A DNA stretch of 64,000 nt. Source: JAUILA01 sp964563925. GTDB lineage: Bacteria > Bacteroidota > Bacteroidia > Cytophagales > Cyclobacteriaceae. Under the pieces are notes generated by a model. It saw nothing but the letters and a program-made list of their open reading frames with translations. It was not told where the DNA came from and searched no databases. Location: the NCBI GenBank assembly GCA_964563925.1, contig CAZLZD010000005.1, positions 1 through 64,000 on the forward strand. The letters run 5' to 3'. Positions 1 to 9,806 of the stretch are shown piece after piece. Each line of letters begins with the position of its first letter. The first letter of the stretch is position 1. Both the position numbers and the translations under genes were made by a program.

Positions 1-365
1 AGTGGCTTTTCTCGGCTGACCTGTATGTTCATTCCCGTACCGGATATGTGTTGAAAAATGAAAGGATATCCGTGCAGATTGAGTCGATCAGAAAGGTGTT
101 AAAACTGGACTTTGATGTTTTATTCTGCAGCCATAACCCCCAGCTGACCAATGGCCGCGAAAAACTGACCCAGAAGCTAAATTTCCTGGAGGATTTTTGT
201 GAGAAAGTAATTCCATTACACACGAAAGGCCATACACCAGCTGCTATCGTCAAAATCCTGAAACTCAAAGAATATCATTTGATCCGGCTTTTATCGCTGG
301 GGCAACTCTCTAAACAGAATATGGTCCGGTCAGTGATCAGGGATTATGAGTCCGGCCAGATGTAA
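1..365 (+). CDS. MBL-fold metallohydrolase, C-terminal fragment
   Basis: The reading frame is open from the left window edge (codons start at base 3), so this is the 3' end of a longer gene. The first residues read WLFSADLYVHSRTG, which resembles the LFxGDLxxxxRTG stretch of the metallo-beta-lactamase fold, where the Asp is a metal ligand. The remaining ~100 residues are the helical tail seen in small MBL-fold hydrolases. The zinc-binding HxHxDH motif would lie outside the window. The substrate cannot be told. The first in-window start-like codon (GTG at 48) is probably just an internal valine. Confidence 0.6.
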   Translation, partial: WLFSADLYVHSRTGYVLKNERISVQIESIRKVLKLDFDVLFCSHNPQLTNGREKLTQKLNFLEDFCEKVIPLHTKGHTPAAIVKILKLKEYHLIRLLSLGQLSKQNMVRSVIRDYESGQM

Positions 366-522
366 AGAGGCGGACGTTTAGGAACACCTACTTTCCGGGT
401 ATAATTACACGATTTGATTCCACCCATCACTTCTCTCAACCGAAGCCATAGTTCCGTATTCTCCCGTGACATAACTAAACGTACTTTTCTGGTGTTTAAA
501 CATCCATCTGCCGGGTCGACTT

Positions 523-2736
523 GTGAAGAATTATCTTATAATCTTTCTGCTCATAGTATTCTTACCAAAATGGGGATATACACAGGATCTGACCATTACA
601 GAAACCTCAGGCCCCATTGTCATTGACGGCCTCATGGATGAAGAAGCGTGGGAAAAAGCCGACCTGGCCACAGATTTCATGCAGTATTTTCCCTATGATT
701 CTTCGCTGGCCGTGTCTCAAACTGAAGTACGTGTACTTTATGACGAGAACAACCTGTATGTTATTGCCAAAATGTACAACCAGGGTAAGAGGGAGTATGT
801 GGTGCCCTCACTGCGTCGCGATTACCGCGGAGCGGCATACGATGGGTTCACGGTAATACTGGATACCTACAGGGATAAAACCAATGCCTTCCTGTTTGGG
901 GTAAATCCCGAAGGGGTGCAGCGGGAAGGCCTTATTTCCAACGGAGGCATTGAGACACGCGGCAACGACGGACTGGCGCTTAACTGGGATAATAAATGGG
1001 TCGCAGAAGCCAGGAAATACGATGGTTACTGGATCGCAGAGATTGCCATTCCCTTCAGCACGCTCCGATACAAGGAAGGTATGGATTCCTGGTATGTAAA
1101 TTTTTACCGGGTTGACAGCGAGTATGCCGAGCGGTCGACCTGGTCCCCTATCCCACGGAATTTCCGGCTCCTGAACCTTGCCTATAACCGCGAGGTGTTC
1201 TGGGATAAGCCGGTGAAAAGTCCGGGGAAAAACATTTCACTGATTCCCTATACTTCCTATCGGACCGTACGTGATTTTGACGCGGAATCCAGTGCCCGGC
1301 ATGAAGGAGATATTGGCGGGGATGCGAAAATAGCCATCAGTTCTTCCCTTAACCTGGACCTTACCGTGAACCCTGACTTCTCCCAGGCTGAAGTTGACCA
1401 GCAGGTTACCAACCTGGACCGTTTCGAGATTTTCTTTCCGGAGAGAAGACAGTTTTTCCTGGAGAATGCGGACTTATTTGCTGATTTCGGAGCAAATGAT
1501 GTACGCCCTTTCTTTTCCAGGCGTATCGGAGTGGCACGGGATTCGGCCACCGGAACGATTGTCCAGAACCGGTTGTATGGCGGTGCGAGGCTCAGCGGGA
1601 ATATCAATAACAAGTGGCGGGTTGGTTTAATGAGTATGCAGGCGGCCAGGGATAATTCGATTGACCTTCCCTCCATAAATTATTCGGTGGCTTCCGCGCA
1701 ATTCCGGATGGGTCAGCGCTCTAATATTGCCGGTATATTCGTTAATAAACAGGCTATTTCAGGTTCGGATGAATATGCCGCTGTGCCGTGGAACAGAACG
1801 GCCGGGGTTGACCTCAACGTGGCCACCCCTGACAATCAATGGAGCGGAAAAGCCTATTACCACCGTTCATTTGAAGAGGCTTCTCCGGACAGCAGTTTCT
1901 CCTGGGGGCTGGGTGCCGGCTATGAGTCCTACCGCTGGCAGGCTGATGCGGAAATTCGCAGCGTCGGGGCCAATTTCAACCCGGAAGTCGGCTTTGTACG
2001 CCGAACGGATTTTATGCGCTCCCGGGCCACGGTTTATCAAAATTATTATCCTGACAAGGGTAAAATACAATCCCATGCGCCTGGCCTGGACTACGACGCA
2101 ACCTGGAATCAGCGGTACGGACTTACTGATTGGGATATAAACCTGCTTTACCGGATTAGTTTCAGGACCACATCGAATCTCAGGTTTCGTCTCCGCCGGG
2201 AATACGTTTACCTGTTTAACCCGTTTGATCCGTCCGGAACAGAAGGAACTGAATTGCCCGCCGATACGGATTATACCTATGACCTGATCATTGCTTCCTA
2301 TTCCTCGGATCAGCGAAAACCATTTTTTTATGAAATCTCAACCCGCTCGGGTGAATATTTCAACGGAACCCGGGTTAACCTTGACGGAACCCTTACCTAT
2401 CGGTTTGGTAAACGAGGAAACGTGGCAATGAATTTCACCTACAACCGCATCCGGCTGCCTGACCCCTATAATGATGCAGACCTGTTGCTTATTGGACCCA
2501 GGTTTGACATTACCTTTTCCAGGAGTGTTTTCTGGACGACGTTCATTCAATACAATGAGCAGATCAACAATGTAAATATTAACTCGCGTTTCCAGTGGCG
2601 CTTCAAGCCGGTCTCAGATTTGTTTATCGTCTATTCGGATAATTACCTGGCGGCGGAAGACGGTAGGTTCATCGACTTCAACCAGCCCAAATCAAGAGCC
2701 CTGGTCGTAAAGCTTACCTATTGGCTCAACCTGTAA
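523..2736 (+). CDS. DUF5916 outer-membrane protein with CBM9-like N-terminus
   Basis: This is a 737-residue secreted protein with a GTG start and a signal peptide of about 20 residues ending GYTQ. Residues ~25-225 look like the carbohydrate-binding family 9-like fold, with the typical IDGxxDExxW motif at residues 34-43. Residues ~283-320 carry the DUF5916 signature (NPDFSQAEVDQQ, then FPERRQFFLEN). The rest is alternating aromatic beta strands, consistent with an outer-membrane barrel, and the chain ends in an aromatic-containing strand. In Bacteroidota such proteins are predicted outer-membrane proteins of unknown substrate, often near proteases or glycan genes. No partner gene is evident here. 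The next gene is convergent with a 15-base gap. Confidence 0.85.
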   Translation: MKNYLIIFLLIVFLPKWGYTQDLTITETSGPIVIDGLMDEEAWEKADLATDFMQYFPYDSSLAVSQTEVRVLYDENNLYVIAKMYNQGKREYVVPSLRRDYRGAAYDGFTVILDTYRDKTNAFLFGVNPEGVQREGLISNGGIETRGNDGLALNWDNKWVAEARKYDGYWIAEIAIPFSTLRYKEGMDSWYVNFYRVDSEYAERSTWSPIPRNFRLLNLAYNREVFWDKPVKSPGKNISLIPYTSYRTVRDFDAESSARHEGDIGGDAKIAISSSLNLDLTVNPDFSQAEVDQQVTNLDRFEIFFPERRQFFLENADLFADFGANDVRPFFSRRIGVARDSATGTIVQNRLYGGARLSGNINNKWRVGLMSMQAARDNSIDLPSINYSVASAQFRMGQRSNIAGIFVNKQAISGSDEYAAVPWNRTAGVDLNVATPDNQWSGKAYYHRSFEEASPDSSFSWGLGAGYESYRWQADAEIRSVGANFNPEVGFVRRTDFMRSRATVYQNYYPDKGKIQSHAPGLDYDATWNQRYGLTDWDINLLYRISFRTTSNLRFRLRREYVYLFNPFDPSGTEGTELPADTDYTYDLIIASYSSDQRKPFFYEISTRSGEYFNGTRVNLDGTLTYRFGKRGNVAMNFTYNRIRLPDPYNDADLLLIGPRFDITFSRSVFWTTFIQYNEQINNVNINSRFQWRFKPVSDLFIVYSDNYLAAEDGRFIDFNQPKSRALVVKLTYWLNL

Positions 2737-2751
2737 GAATTCTAACAGAAT

Positions 2752-3954
2752 CTACTTTTCCATCCTGAAACGGATTCCTCCATTGATCTGAATGTGATTC
2801 ATATGTTCAATCAGGTCAACCATATCGCTTACCCCATTGGTGCGTTCGAACCGCATATCCAGGAACAGCAATTTATTCTCCTTCAGCTGCCTGTTCAGCG
2901 AGATACCTCCCCAGAACCCCAAAGCAACTTTGGTCTCATTCCCATATAGGATTTCGGAAATGAGCACATCCTCTGTGCCATTAAAATATTCAATATCGAA
3001 GGAATGGCTGTTTTTCAGGTACACATGACTTGCAAATCCCCCGTGAAGGAACAAAGTAAATTTGTTGAAAGAAACCAGCTCGTACTGTGCAGCCACCGGA
3101 ACTTTGAGGATGGAGAGTGTCTGTCTGAAAAATCGCTGGGAATTGCCATGTTCAAATTTATACTCCAGGTCAGTATTTGTGAAAAAGATCCCGGCATATA
3201 AACCGAATTTCGTACTCAACCTGGGGTCGACCAGGGAGATGTCTGCCCCGAATAATACGGAGGTGCTCGTTTCGATATTATCACCTATCAACGATAAGTT
3301 TCCGTCAGGCTCGTCAAAAAGGAGCTTTGCATTATTTATTCCCGCCGAAAGGCCCAGATGTATGATCAAACCCGGAAGATCAGCACGGATAATTTCCGAC
3401 GCGTCTCCCCTGCAGAGATTATACGAATGGATATACTTCGAAAGATCGGATTCCTTTAGGCGCAGTTTGGCAACCGAACTCATCACCTCCGGGCAGTCAT
3501 TCGTGAGAATGCTCAACATACCTATATATTCTTTGGAGTCCATTTTTACCACCCTTCCGTCAACAACAAGTTCCTTCTGCTGGTTGGTTAGCGGAATCAT
3601 CAGTGAGTCACCCTTTTGGGCATAAAATGTATTTGCGGATGAGAGGTAGAGACTTAACTTCCCTTTCACCACAGTTTCGACAAATACCGGTCTGCTGTTT
3701 TCAGTTAAATACTTGGATTCCAGTAATTTATCATTTATGAATTCAACCGAAGAAACAGAGTCAGGACTGATTCTTTTTTCACCGGAATTCACGCTGTATT
3801 TGAATAGGATATAGTCGGGATTATAATTACTCCTCGCTAATCCGGATACCACCTCTCAGGTTTTCATGGTTACGGTTACATCTTTGTACCATGATTGACT
3901 GTAGGTATTGCAAAGTATGGACATTAAGGAAAGTACCAGGAGCAGGCTCTTCAT
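2752..3954 (-). pseudogene. Outer-membrane beta-barrel protein gene interrupted by in-frame TGA
   Basis: The natural start is ATG at 3954-3952, giving an N-terminal signal sequence (MKSLLLVLSLMSILCNTYSQ). An in-frame TGA follows at codon 33 (plus-strand bases 3856-3858). The frame then stays open for 366 further residues to 2752. The region after the stop reads EVVSGLARSNYNPDYI, the usual start of Bacteroidota proteins of the 'xGxxxxGxI' type that sit right after the signal peptide. The last ~200 residues are an outer-membrane beta-barrel (porin-family) pattern ending in GGIRFRM. A shortened product could start at GTG 3852 but would lack export. Either a nonsense mutation (for example GGA or CGA to TGA) or a sequencing error explains it. 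Confidence 0.75.
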
Positions 3955-4227
3955 GAAGATTGAGGGGTTTCTGAATTGAAGGTTTCGAATGTGCAGAAAT
4001 TAGTAAGCAGCTATAAACATTCCAATATAAGTAGGATGATTCATTTCACCACCCTGCTGGTTTTAAAAATTAATGCGTAAACATGAAAATCTGCTGAGGT
4101 TCTGAAATCCGCACTAATGACAAATTCTCTTATAAATCCGTCTCCAACTTACACGCGCAACCCTCTGCCCTGATTTCAACCGGGATTCCGGTTAGTTCTG
4201 ACGAACTTTATCTCACTGGAAATCAAG
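3955..4227. other. Divergent intergenic region
   Basis: This is 273 bases between the broken outer-membrane gene (minus) and the AsmA-like gene (plus). It is AT-rich and presumably holds both promoters. I find no clear TTG-n19-TAnnTTTG Bacteroidota promoter, no hairpin with a T-run and no small coding region. Confidence 0.4.
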
Positions 4228-7200
4228 ATGAAAAAAATCGGGAAGTACATCGGTGGAATACTGGGACTGGCCCTGTTACTGTTCGTGGCAGGAATCACCA
4301 TCCTTTATCTGAGGCAGGACCGTATCGTACAAGATGCCGTCCAGGGCCTTAATCAGGACCTTAACGGCAGGCTGGAAATCAGGGGCAGCCACATAGCGCC
4401 CTTCACGAACTTCCCCTACATTTCCATTGATTTGGAGGATATCCGTATTTATAAAGATAAGTCAGATACCGCACAACTGCTGATGCAGGCTTCCGATACC
4501 TACCTCGGGTTTGATTTCTGGCAATTGCTGAATGGGAACTTTGAAGTAAGGCTTCTGACGTTTGATAACGGTTTTTTACACCTGGTTCAGCATACCAATG
4601 GTACCTTTAACATCGTCAATGCCCTGTCCGGTCAGTCTGAAGAGGTTTCCGATTCATCCGCATTTCATATCGATCTTCAGCAGATTCAGCTGGAGAATAT
4701 CGACCTGACCAAATACAGCGAGTCCAGCAAGGTGTTGGCGGAAGCCTTCATTGAGGAAGCCTCGTCCCGGTTCCGGTCTACTTCAGACTCCCTGGAAATA
4801 TTCCTGGATTCCCGCTTTCTTTTTAACCTGATACTGGATCAGGATACATCTTTCCTCCATGACAAGCACGTCGAACTGCATACACAGCTGATGTATGATA
4901 ATAACGCTAACAAGCTGAATATCAGTAAGTCAGAGGTGCTGATTGAAAGAGCACTTTTTATGATGGAAGGAACAGTGGATGTTGAAGACGACATGAACCT
5001 TGATCTTTTCTTTGAGGGGAATAAGCCAAACTTTGATCTCTTGCTGGCCTTTGCTCCCCCTGAGCTGGATCCGCTCTTTTCCCGGTATGAGAATGGCGGA
5101 CAAATCTATTTTAAGGCTACAGTTGAAGGTCCGTCCATCAATGGTCATTCTCCCTTTATTAATGTCGATTTTGGCTGCGCTGATGCGTTTGTTAATCACA
5201 CCGAAGCCGGGAAAGGGGTAAAAGACTTATTCTTCCGCGGGAATTTTACCAATGGAGCGGAACGTAATACATCCACCATGTCGCTTTCGGTGGAGGATTT
5301 TACGGCCCGTCCGGAAACCGGACGATTCGAAGGAAAGGTACTGGTGGAGAATTTTGATTCGCCGGAGATCGACATGCAGCTGACGTGTGAATTTGACCTG
5401 GATTTTCTTGCCCAGTTTCTTGATATCCGGAATTTGCAAAATGTGACCGGCAGTGTTTCCCTTCAAATGAATTTTCATGACATCATTGACCTGAGCCAGC
5501 CGGAAAAGAGTATTGAACGGCTGAACGAATCCTATTACACCGCCCTGAACGTCCGTGATCTGAATTTCAACAGTACCGAATTCCGGGTACCCGTTAAGGA
5601 TGTAAATATCACCGCAACCATGGATGGTCATCGCGCCCTGATTGAACAATTTGATTTTCGTATGGGCCATTCGGATATTTCACTTAAAGGATCAGTATCA
5701 GACTTGCCGGCCATCCTCCACCATACTGACCTGCCCGTTGAGGCGAAACTGGATATCCGCTCCTCCCTCATTGACCTGAGCGAGTTGATGGCACTGAACC
5801 CGGATTCGGCAGGTACCGGCGAACAAATAAAGGACCTGGCCTTGCGGATGACATTAAAGAGTTCGGCCCGGGCCTTTACCGAATCCCCCAATTTACCCCT
5901 GGGTGAATTTTTCATCGAGGAGCTGAATGCCCAATTCATAAAATATCCTCATCGCCTGCACGATTTCCGGGCGGACGTAATGATCGACACATCCGATTTC
6001 AATGTGATCGATTTCACCGGGATGATCGACCAGAGTGATTTTCATTTTAACGGAACGCTTGGTCACTACGACCTCTGGTTTCAGAATGAACCAAAGGGCG
6101 TTACCACCATGGATTTCAATGTAAATGCGTCACTGCTGCAACTGGACGACCTGTTTTCGTATGGCGGGGAGAATTATGTGCCGGAAGATTACCGTCACGA
6201 GGAATTCAGGGATTTAAAACTGCACGGACTGGCCAGGCTCGTCTTTGATCAGGGGCTGCAGCTGACTGATATCACGATTGATCACCTGGAAACGACCATG
6301 AAAATCCATCCCATGCGATTTGAAAAATTCAATGGCCGTTTTCTGATTGACAGCATCGGGCTGAAGGTTACTGATTTGTCAGGCCGCCTGGGAAATTCCG
6401 ACTTCATTGCAGATGCATTCTATTTCTTTAACCCTGCTGAAAAGGATCAGCACACCTTTTCATTGCGAAGTGAGCAACTGGATTTCGATCAGCTTTTTGC
6501 CTATACCCCTCCCCCTCCGGGAACGACAATGACACCGGCCGATCACGAGGCCGGATTCAATGTGTTCGATCTGCCATTTTCCAACCTGGCGTTTGATTTT
6601 GAAGTCGGGAAACTCAATTACCATCGCTTTTTACTGGACGATTTCAGAATGAAGGGCAGGATCCAGCCAGATCACTACGTGTTTCTTGATTCTCTCTCGA
6701 TGAATGCTGCCGGCGGACATATCGGCATCAAGGGGTATTTTAACGGGTCAGACCCGAAAGCCATATATTTCAGTCCGGAAGCCCGCATAGACCGTGTCGA
6801 CCTGGACAAGCTCCTGTTTAAATTTGAGAATTTTGGCCAGGATCACCTGGTTTCTGAAAACCTTCATGGTACCATCTCGGGCAACATCAACGGGAAAATA
6901 CACTTACATGCCGACCTTGTGCCCATTGTTGACGATTCAGAGCTTCATATGGAGCTGACGGTATTAAATGGCAGCCTGCACAATTACAGCGTTTTTGATG
7001 CCATGGCCGGTTATTTTGCTGACAAGAACCTCGACCATGTGCGATTTGACACACTTCGTAATGCCCTTGACTTTAAAAATGGGAAACTGGTTATCCCAAC
7101 TATGAATATAAACTCCACCCTGGGGTATTTTGAGGTTGCCGGCGAGCAGGATCAGGCACTGAATATGGAATATTATGTAAGGATTCCACTCAAAGCTGTG

Positions 7201-7371
7201 GCGAAAGCCGGTGTGCAAAAATTGTTTGCCAGTAAAAACCAGGATACCTCCGGGCAGATTGATTCCATTCAGTACCGGGACGAATCAAGGCGCACCCGTT
7301 TTCTGAACCTGAAAGTGGAAGGAACACCAGAGGATTATCGTATCTCGCTGGGTAAGGATAAGGAAGGATAG
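4228..7371 (+). CDS. AsmA-like family protein
   Basis: This is a 1047-residue protein with a single N-terminal membrane segment (~residues 8-30, MKKIGKYIGGILGLALLLF) followed by a long beta-rich region, the layout of AsmA/TamB-related proteins. The first 120 residues match the AsmA N-terminal pattern (helix after the membrane segment, then GRLEIRGSHIAPFTNFPYIS, and IDLEDIRI). The C-terminal ~250 residues include the AsmA C-terminal style segment (NGSLHNYSVFDAMAG, then TMNINSTLGYFEVAG). AsmA-like proteins bridge the inner membrane and outer membrane and are linked to phospholipid transport and envelope integrity. It stands alone, with its 3' end 15 bases from the convergent TonB-receptor gene. 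Confidence 0.8.
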   Translation: MKKIGKYIGGILGLALLLFVAGITILYLRQDRIVQDAVQGLNQDLNGRLEIRGSHIAPFTNFPYISIDLEDIRIYKDKSDTAQLLMQASDTYLGFDFWQLLNGNFEVRLLTFDNGFLHLVQHTNGTFNIVNALSGQSEEVSDSSAFHIDLQQIQLENIDLTKYSESSKVLAEAFIEEASSRFRSTSDSLEIFLDSRFLFNLILDQDTSFLHDKHVELHTQLMYDNNANKLNISKSEVLIERALFMMEGTVDVEDDMNLDLFFEGNKPNFDLLLAFAPPELDPLFSRYENGGQIYFKATVEGPSINGHSPFINVDFGCADAFVNHTEAGKGVKDLFFRGNFTNGAERNTSTMSLSVEDFTARPETGRFEGKVLVENFDSPEIDMQLTCEFDLDFLAQFLDIRNLQNVTGSVSLQMNFHDIIDLSQPEKSIERLNESYYTALNVRDLNFNSTEFRVPVKDVNITATMDGHRALIEQFDFRMGHSDISLKGSVSDLPAILHHTDLPVEAKLDIRSSLIDLSELMALNPDSAGTGEQIKDLALRMTLKSSARAFTESPNLPLGEFFIEELNAQFIKYPHRLHDFRADVMIDTSDFNVIDFTGMIDQSDFHFNGTLGHYDLWFQNEPKGVTTMDFNVNASLLQLDDLFSYGGENYVPEDYRHEEFRDLKLHGLARLVFDQGLQLTDITIDHLETTMKIHPMRFEKFNGRFLIDSIGLKVTDLSGRLGNSDFIADAFYFFNPAEKDQHTFSLRSEQLDFDQLFAYTPPPPGTTMTPADHEAGFNVFDLPFSNLAFDFEVGKLNYHRFLLDDFRMKGRIQPDHYVFLDSLSMNAAGGHIGIKGYFNGSDPKAIYFSPEARIDRVDLDKLLFKFENFGQDHLVSENLHGTISGNINGKIHLHADLVPIVDDSELHMELTVLNGSLHNYSVFDAMAGYFADKNLDHVRFDTLRNALDFKNGKLVIPTMNINSTLGYFEVAGEQDQALNMEYYVRIPLKAVAKAGVQKLFASKNQDTSGQIDSIQYRDESRRTRFLNLKVEGTPEDYRISLGKDKEG

Positions 7372-7386
7372 CCGCATAGCGAGTGA

Positions 7387-9729
7387 CTAAAATTCAATCG
7401 TATACATGATCACAGGGAACAGCCCCAGCTGATAGCTGTATTCCTGTTCCTGGGTCAGGTCATTGTAGTACTCCATGGTTTGTGCCTGGTTGTTTGTGAG
7501 GTTCTGGATTTCCACCTTGATCTCCTGACGCGTTTTCGGCCGGTTCCAGCTATAGGCAAGAGACAGGTCGAGCCGCATAAACTCATCTCCCCGTATGGTA
7601 TTTCGCCGGGCAAAGTCATATACCCCTTCCCCTTTTTCCATACTCTCCTCCAACAGCAGCGGGGTATACAGGTATCCGCCGGCCATTGTCATCCGGGTAT
7701 TCACATTGAACAACCGGTTGGCATTGCCTTTTACCTTGAATTCTTTGCCGAACAGAAGGTTCAGTGAATGATTGCCGTTGAACCGGGTGTCACGTTTAAT
7801 GTCATCCAGGGCTTTGTATTGAGAATTGTACAGGGAACCACTGACAAGAAAGTAGTACTGTTCGCTGAAATATCGCTCAAGGGTTAGTTCCAGTCCGTAA
7901 TTCGTTCCCGTACCCTGGCTGGTAAGCTCCAGGTCGGTGAAGCCGGTGGCAGCATTCAGCAGGGAGAATGTGCCCTGGGGGTCATTCTCCACGGGAACAT
8001 CGTACAAGTGCTGATAGTAGGCTTCAGCCTTAAAATAAAGGGTACGGCTCAGGTGGTGATCGTAGCCGACCACAAAATGCCGGGCTTTCATCATATCCAG
8101 TTCCTGGTTAGGGCGTTCCTGCTCGTTGCCGTCTATCAGGGCAAAATAAACAGGCAGAGGAAGCATCTGGCTGTGCAATCCGACCCCGGCGAATACAGAC
8201 TGCCGGTCATTGATCCGGTATCGGGCTGAGAATCGGGGCTCAACTATTTGCTCCTCATTAAGGGATAATTTCTGGTAGTTTATGCCGGGGATAAGGGTCA
8301 GTTTATCTGTCCACCGGAATTTCCAGGTGAGGTATCCGCGGAACAGGCCCGCTTCCCCTTTTTCGGCGAGTGAGGTTTCCCAGGTCCCCTCAGTATTCAG
8401 GAAAGCCTGCTGGTAATCAAAAGCAAACAGCTGGTAGCTTACCCCTGTACGGACGGTGTGTCTTGCATTGATCTTGGTATTAAATGAGGTACCGGCCCGG
8501 TAGCTGATCTTACCGAGGTCATCATTATAGGTGCGCTCAAAGTCGTTTTGCCCTTCCTTTTCACGCAGGTCGTAACCGCTTCCGTTGTAGGAAATTCCGG
8601 TAAAGCTTTCCAGCGAACTATTCTCCGAGAAAAAATAGGTGTGGCCAAGATTCACCGTACCCATGGATGACCTGAAGTAGTCCCTGGCAATGATCTCCTC
8701 CGTATCGTCGTCTTCGACTTCCTCGCGGATCTGGCTGTACCCGCCTATTCCGAACAACGTAAATAGTCCTGCATTCGGGGTGGGAAATTGTAATTTGAAA
8801 GACATGTCCTGGTATTTGGGCACCCCGCCAAAATCCACAATGCCCAGGTTGTCGAGTATGGCCAGGGTGGAATATCGGTAATTGACAAGGTAGGAGGATT
8901 TGTTTTCCCGGGAGAACGGACCCTCCAGGGTAAGGTCGGTACCCATTACCCCCACTCCTATTGAATATTCCCTTTTTTCACGATTACCTGTGCGCATTTT
9001 CATATCAAATACGCTGCCCAGTACATTCCCGTAATCGGCCGAAAATGCACCCGTATAAAAATCTGAATTCGCCAGCATGCTGCTGTTCAGAATGTTTATT
9101 GCCCCACCGGATGCACCTTCTTCCGAAAAATGGTTGGGATTGGGAATCTCCACCCCTTCCATTCTCCACAGGACGGTATTCGGGGAGTTTCCCCGAACCA
9201 CAATATGATTACTCCCTTCCGGGTCTCCCTGGACCCCGGCAAACGAAGTCACCGCCCGGGCAGGGTCATTGATGGTACCGGCGTATCGTCGTGTTTCTTC
9301 GACGGAGAATGATTTGCCGCTCACCTGGACCATTTCATTAGATACTTCAGCAGGATGGGTTTTGTCGGTAATCACGACCGACTCCAGTTCGATCAGGGAT
9401 TCCCGAAGCGAAACGTTTATAACAACCTCCTTGGCCGAGCCGACCACCACGTTGGTAATACTGCGTTCTTCATAGCCGATACTGGAAATAATCAGGTCTA
9501 CGCGTCCCACCGGTACATTTTCAATTTTGAATTCACCATTAAGGTCAGTACTGCTTCCCAGTAATTTTTCCGTACCCGGAATGTAAACATTCGCACCAAT
9601 GACCGGTGCATTGCTGTCTTTGTCTATTATTTGTCCTTTAATGGTCTGGACAAGCACTTCCTGTGCTAAAGCGGAAAATCCGCACGAGAGGATCAGGATA
9701 ATAAGAATCCTGCTGATAATTGTTTGCAT
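7387..9729 (-). CDS. TonB-dependent receptor with carboxypeptidase-like N-terminal domain
   Basis: This 780-residue outer-membrane receptor has a signal peptide (to ~residue 22), a carboxypeptidase regulatory-like beta-sandwich (~25-115; GQIIDKDSNAPVIGANVYI), a plug domain (~135-240; with VVRGNSPNTVLWRMEGVEIPNP) and a TonB-dependent beta-barrel to the C-terminus (…VIMYTIEF, ending in an aromatic residue). It has no STN domain. It follows the STN-protein gene by 77 bases and lies downstream of the sigma and FecR genes on the same strand, so it is likely the transport partner of that surface-signalling cassette. The substrate is unknown: there is no SusD-like gene here, which argues against a classic glycan SusCD pair. 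Confidence 0.88.
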   Translation of the reverse strand: MQTIISRILIILILSCGFSALAQEVLVQTIKGQIIDKDSNAPVIGANVYIPGTEKLLGSSTDLNGEFKIENVPVGRVDLIISSIGYEERSITNVVVGSAKEVVINVSLRESLIELESVVITDKTHPAEVSNEMVQVSGKSFSVEETRRYAGTINDPARAVTSFAGVQGDPEGSNHIVVRGNSPNTVLWRMEGVEIPNPNHFSEEGASGGAINILNSSMLANSDFYTGAFSADYGNVLGSVFDMKMRTGNREKREYSIGVGVMGTDLTLEGPFSRENKSSYLVNYRYSTLAILDNLGIVDFGGVPKYQDMSFKLQFPTPNAGLFTLFGIGGYSQIREEVEDDDTEEIIARDYFRSSMGTVNLGHTYFFSENSSLESFTGISYNGSGYDLREKEGQNDFERTYNDDLGKISYRAGTSFNTKINARHTVRTGVSYQLFAFDYQQAFLNTEGTWETSLAEKGEAGLFRGYLTWKFRWTDKLTLIPGINYQKLSLNEEQIVEPRFSARYRINDRQSVFAGVGLHSQMLPLPVYFALIDGNEQERPNQELDMMKARHFVVGYDHHLSRTLYFKAEAYYQHLYDVPVENDPQGTFSLLNAATGFTDLELTSQGTGTNYGLELTLERYFSEQYYFLVSGSLYNSQYKALDDIKRDTRFNGNHSLNLLFGKEFKVKGNANRLFNVNTRMTMAGGYLYTPLLLEESMEKGEGVYDFARRNTIRGDEFMRLDLSLAYSWNRPKTRQEIKVEIQNLTNNQAQTMEYYNDLTQEQEYSYQLGLFPVIMYTIEF

Positions 9730-9806
9730 TGTTGTTGTCTTGAGTTATTTGATTCAATTCCAAGACAAGCATACCGCCGCCTACCCCCACGGTCCGGCAA
9801 AAAAAA

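Noticed and set aside
3856..3858. TGA as a selenocysteine or recoded codon
   Set aside because: The position follows a signal peptide in a beta-barrel protein with no selenoprotein relatives, and no selenocysteine-type stem follows it. A nonsense change or base-call error is simpler.
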